NCBI GenBank assembly: GCA_020436955.1 | Contig: JAGQWW010000180.1 | Coordinates: forward strand, 1-5,961 | Source of the DNA: Saprospiraceae bacterium | GTDB lineage: Bacteria; Bacteroidota; Bacteroidia; Chitinophagales; Saprospiraceae | DNA length: 5,961 nt | Reading direction: 5' to 3' | In this document: in pieces, positions 4,782-5,961 of the stretch | How positions within the stretch are numbered: the first letter of the stretch is position 1 | How the letters are laid out: the number at the start of each line of letters is the position of its first letter | Made by a program: the position numbers and the translations under genes | The notes under the pieces: generated by a model | The model's input: only the letters and a program-made list of their open reading frames with translations | What the model was told of the DNA's origin: nothing | Databases searched by the model: none

Positions 4782-5961
4782 ATGAAGCGATTGCTATCAA
4801 ATTTCTTCTCTTTTTGCCTGGTGTCTATGGTCTTTGTTGCAGCGAATGCACAAGATTCTACAGAGGCATTGGAATTGCCGGAAGGCGTAAGCTATGTTAC
4901 TACCGTTGAAGGGATATCTGAATACAACCTGGATAACGGATTAAGAGTTCTCCTTTTTCCAGATCGTTCCAAGCAAACTATTACCGTGAACATCACCTAT
5001 ATGGTGGGTTCTCGCCACGAAGGTTACGGTGAGACTGGTATGGCACACTTGCTGGAGCACCTGGTTTTTAAAGGAACCCCCGATCACCAAAATATACCAC
5101 AAGAATTGACAGAACATGGTGCCCGTCCAAATGGTACCACCTGGTATGACAGAACCAACTATTTTGAAACTTTCAACGCAACCGATGAAAACCTGAAATG
5201 GGCATTGGATATGGAAGCAGATCGTATGGTCAATTCCTTTATTGCAAAGAAAGATTTGGATAGTGAAATGACCGTAGTAAGAAACGAATATGAAAGCGGA
5301 GAGAATGATCCCGGAAACGTATTGTACAAAAGGGTTTTGTCTGCTGCTTTTGATTGGCACAACTACGGAAACGTAACCATCGGTGCACGCTCTGATTTAG
5401 AAAATGTGCCTATTGAGCGTTTACAGGCTTTTTATAGAAAATATTACCAGCCGGATAACTCAGTCTTGTTGGTTTCAGGAAAATTTGACCCTCAGACTAC
5501 CTTAAATCTTATCAACGAAGAATTTGGAAGCATTCCAAGACCTGACAGGACAAAAGATCCATTGTATAAAACCTATACAAAGGAACCAACGCAGGATGGT
5601 TCGCGTCATGTTGAGTTGAGACGAGTAGGGGAAGTAAAAGCAGTAAATGTGGTGTACCACACCCCTCCGGGTCCGCATGAAGATTATGCTGCAGTAGCAG
5701 TATTGGATGAGATTTTGACAAATGAACCATCCGGACGTCTGTATAAAGCCCTGGTAGAATCTAAAAAGGCTGCTTACCAGTGGGGTTTTGCTCCCGGGCT
5801 AGCAGAAGGTGGCTACATGGTTTTAGGTGCTGAGGTAAGAAAAGATGGCGACGTTGTAGATGCACAAAATACTTTATTAGCTACCATCGATGATTTGTTG
5901 GAAAATGCTCCAACGCCTGAAGAGGTTGACCGTGCCAAAGCAAGGATCAAAAAGAATTGGG
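4782..5961 (+). CDS. Exported M16 (insulinase/pitrilysin) zinc metallopeptidase, 3' end outside window
   Basis: 393 codons are open from ATG 4782 to the right edge with no stop. Residues 1-23 form a signal peptide (KR, hydrophobic core, cleavage at ANA|Q), so the enzyme should act in the periplasm or at the envelope. The first M16 domain begins near YNLDNGLRVLL (48-58). The inverted zinc motif HLLEH is at 89-93, with Glu92 as catalytic base. The third zinc ligand is Glu169 in VVRNEYES, 76 residues after His93, the normal spacing, so this domain looks catalytically intact. The M16_C-like domain starts around residue 205 (VPIERLQAFYRKYYQPDNS, 209-227) and includes SGRLYKALVE (317-326). Exported Bacteroidota members often carry a second, usually inactive, M16 pair and exceed 900 residues; whether this one does cannot be seen here. 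Its substrate is unknown. The transketolase terminator upstream implies its own promoter. Confidence 0.95.
   Translation, partial: MKRLLSNFFSFCLVSMVFVAANAQDSTEALELPEGVSYVTTVEGISEYNLDNGLRVLLFPDRSKQTITVNITYMVGSRHEGYGETGMAHLLEHLVFKGTPDHQNIPQELTEHGARPNGTTWYDRTNYFETFNATDENLKWALDMEADRMVNSFIAKKDLDSEMTVVRNEYESGENDPGNVLYKRVLSAAFDWHNYGNVTIGARSDLENVPIERLQAFYRKYYQPDNSVLLVSGKFDPQTTLNLINEEFGSIPRPDRTKDPLYKTYTKEPTQDGSRHVELRRVGEVKAVNVVYHTPPGPHEDYAAVAVLDEILTNEPSGRLYKALVESKKAAYQWGFAPGLAEGGYMVLGAEVRKDGDVVDAQNTLLATIDDLLENAPTPEEVDRAKARIKKNW

Noticed and set aside
4941..5730. Minus-strand open frames at 4941-5360, 5159-5362 and 5512-5730
   Set aside because: They are antisense to the M16 peptidase, whose plus-strand frame holds the zinc motif and is open through the whole region.

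Overview
The window looks like chromosomal DNA from a free-living member of the Bacteroidota, possibly from the Saprospiria/Chitinophagia side, though I cannot place it precisely. Several things point this way. Promoters have the Bacteroidota form (TTTG, about 19 bases, TANNTTTG). Starts mostly lack Shine-Dalgarno sequences. Transketolase is split into two genes. The first gene is a CarboxypepD_reg-like/DUF5686 outer-membrane-type protein of a kind I know only from this phylum. The DNA is moderately AT-rich and looks like core genome, with no insertion sequences, phage genes, CRISPR arrays, tRNAs or rRNAs visible.

Layout. Bases 1-1607 (minus strand) hold the N-terminal two thirds or so of a DUF5686 protein that runs off the left edge. 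Its last visible part contains an in-frame 90-bp tandem duplication that begins exactly at base 1. Bases 1750-1968 (minus) encode a small exported, possibly lipidated, protein of unknown function. Bases 1969-2177 are a divergent intergenic region with a promoter facing each way. Bases 2178-2450 (plus) encode the nucleoid protein HU, followed by a rho-independent terminator. Bases 2640-4491 (plus) are a two-gene transketolase operon (N-terminal TPP-binding subunit, then pyrimidine-binding plus C-terminal subunit). Bases 4492-4781 are a structured intergenic region: GC-rich heptamer arrays in opposite orientation on either side of a strong terminator, then a second hairpin. Bases 4782-5961 (plus) are the first 393 codons of an exported M16 zinc metallopeptidase that runs off the right edge.

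The genes do not form one pathway. The two transketolase halves assemble into one enzyme of the non-oxidative pentose phosphate pathway. HU organises DNA. The DUF5686 protein, the small exported protein and the M16 peptidase all carry export signals and would act in the envelope or periplasm. I found no convincing new multi-gene system. The observations most worth a second look are the duplication at the window edge (a real repeat or an assembly edge) and the paired heptamer arrays around the transketolase terminator.
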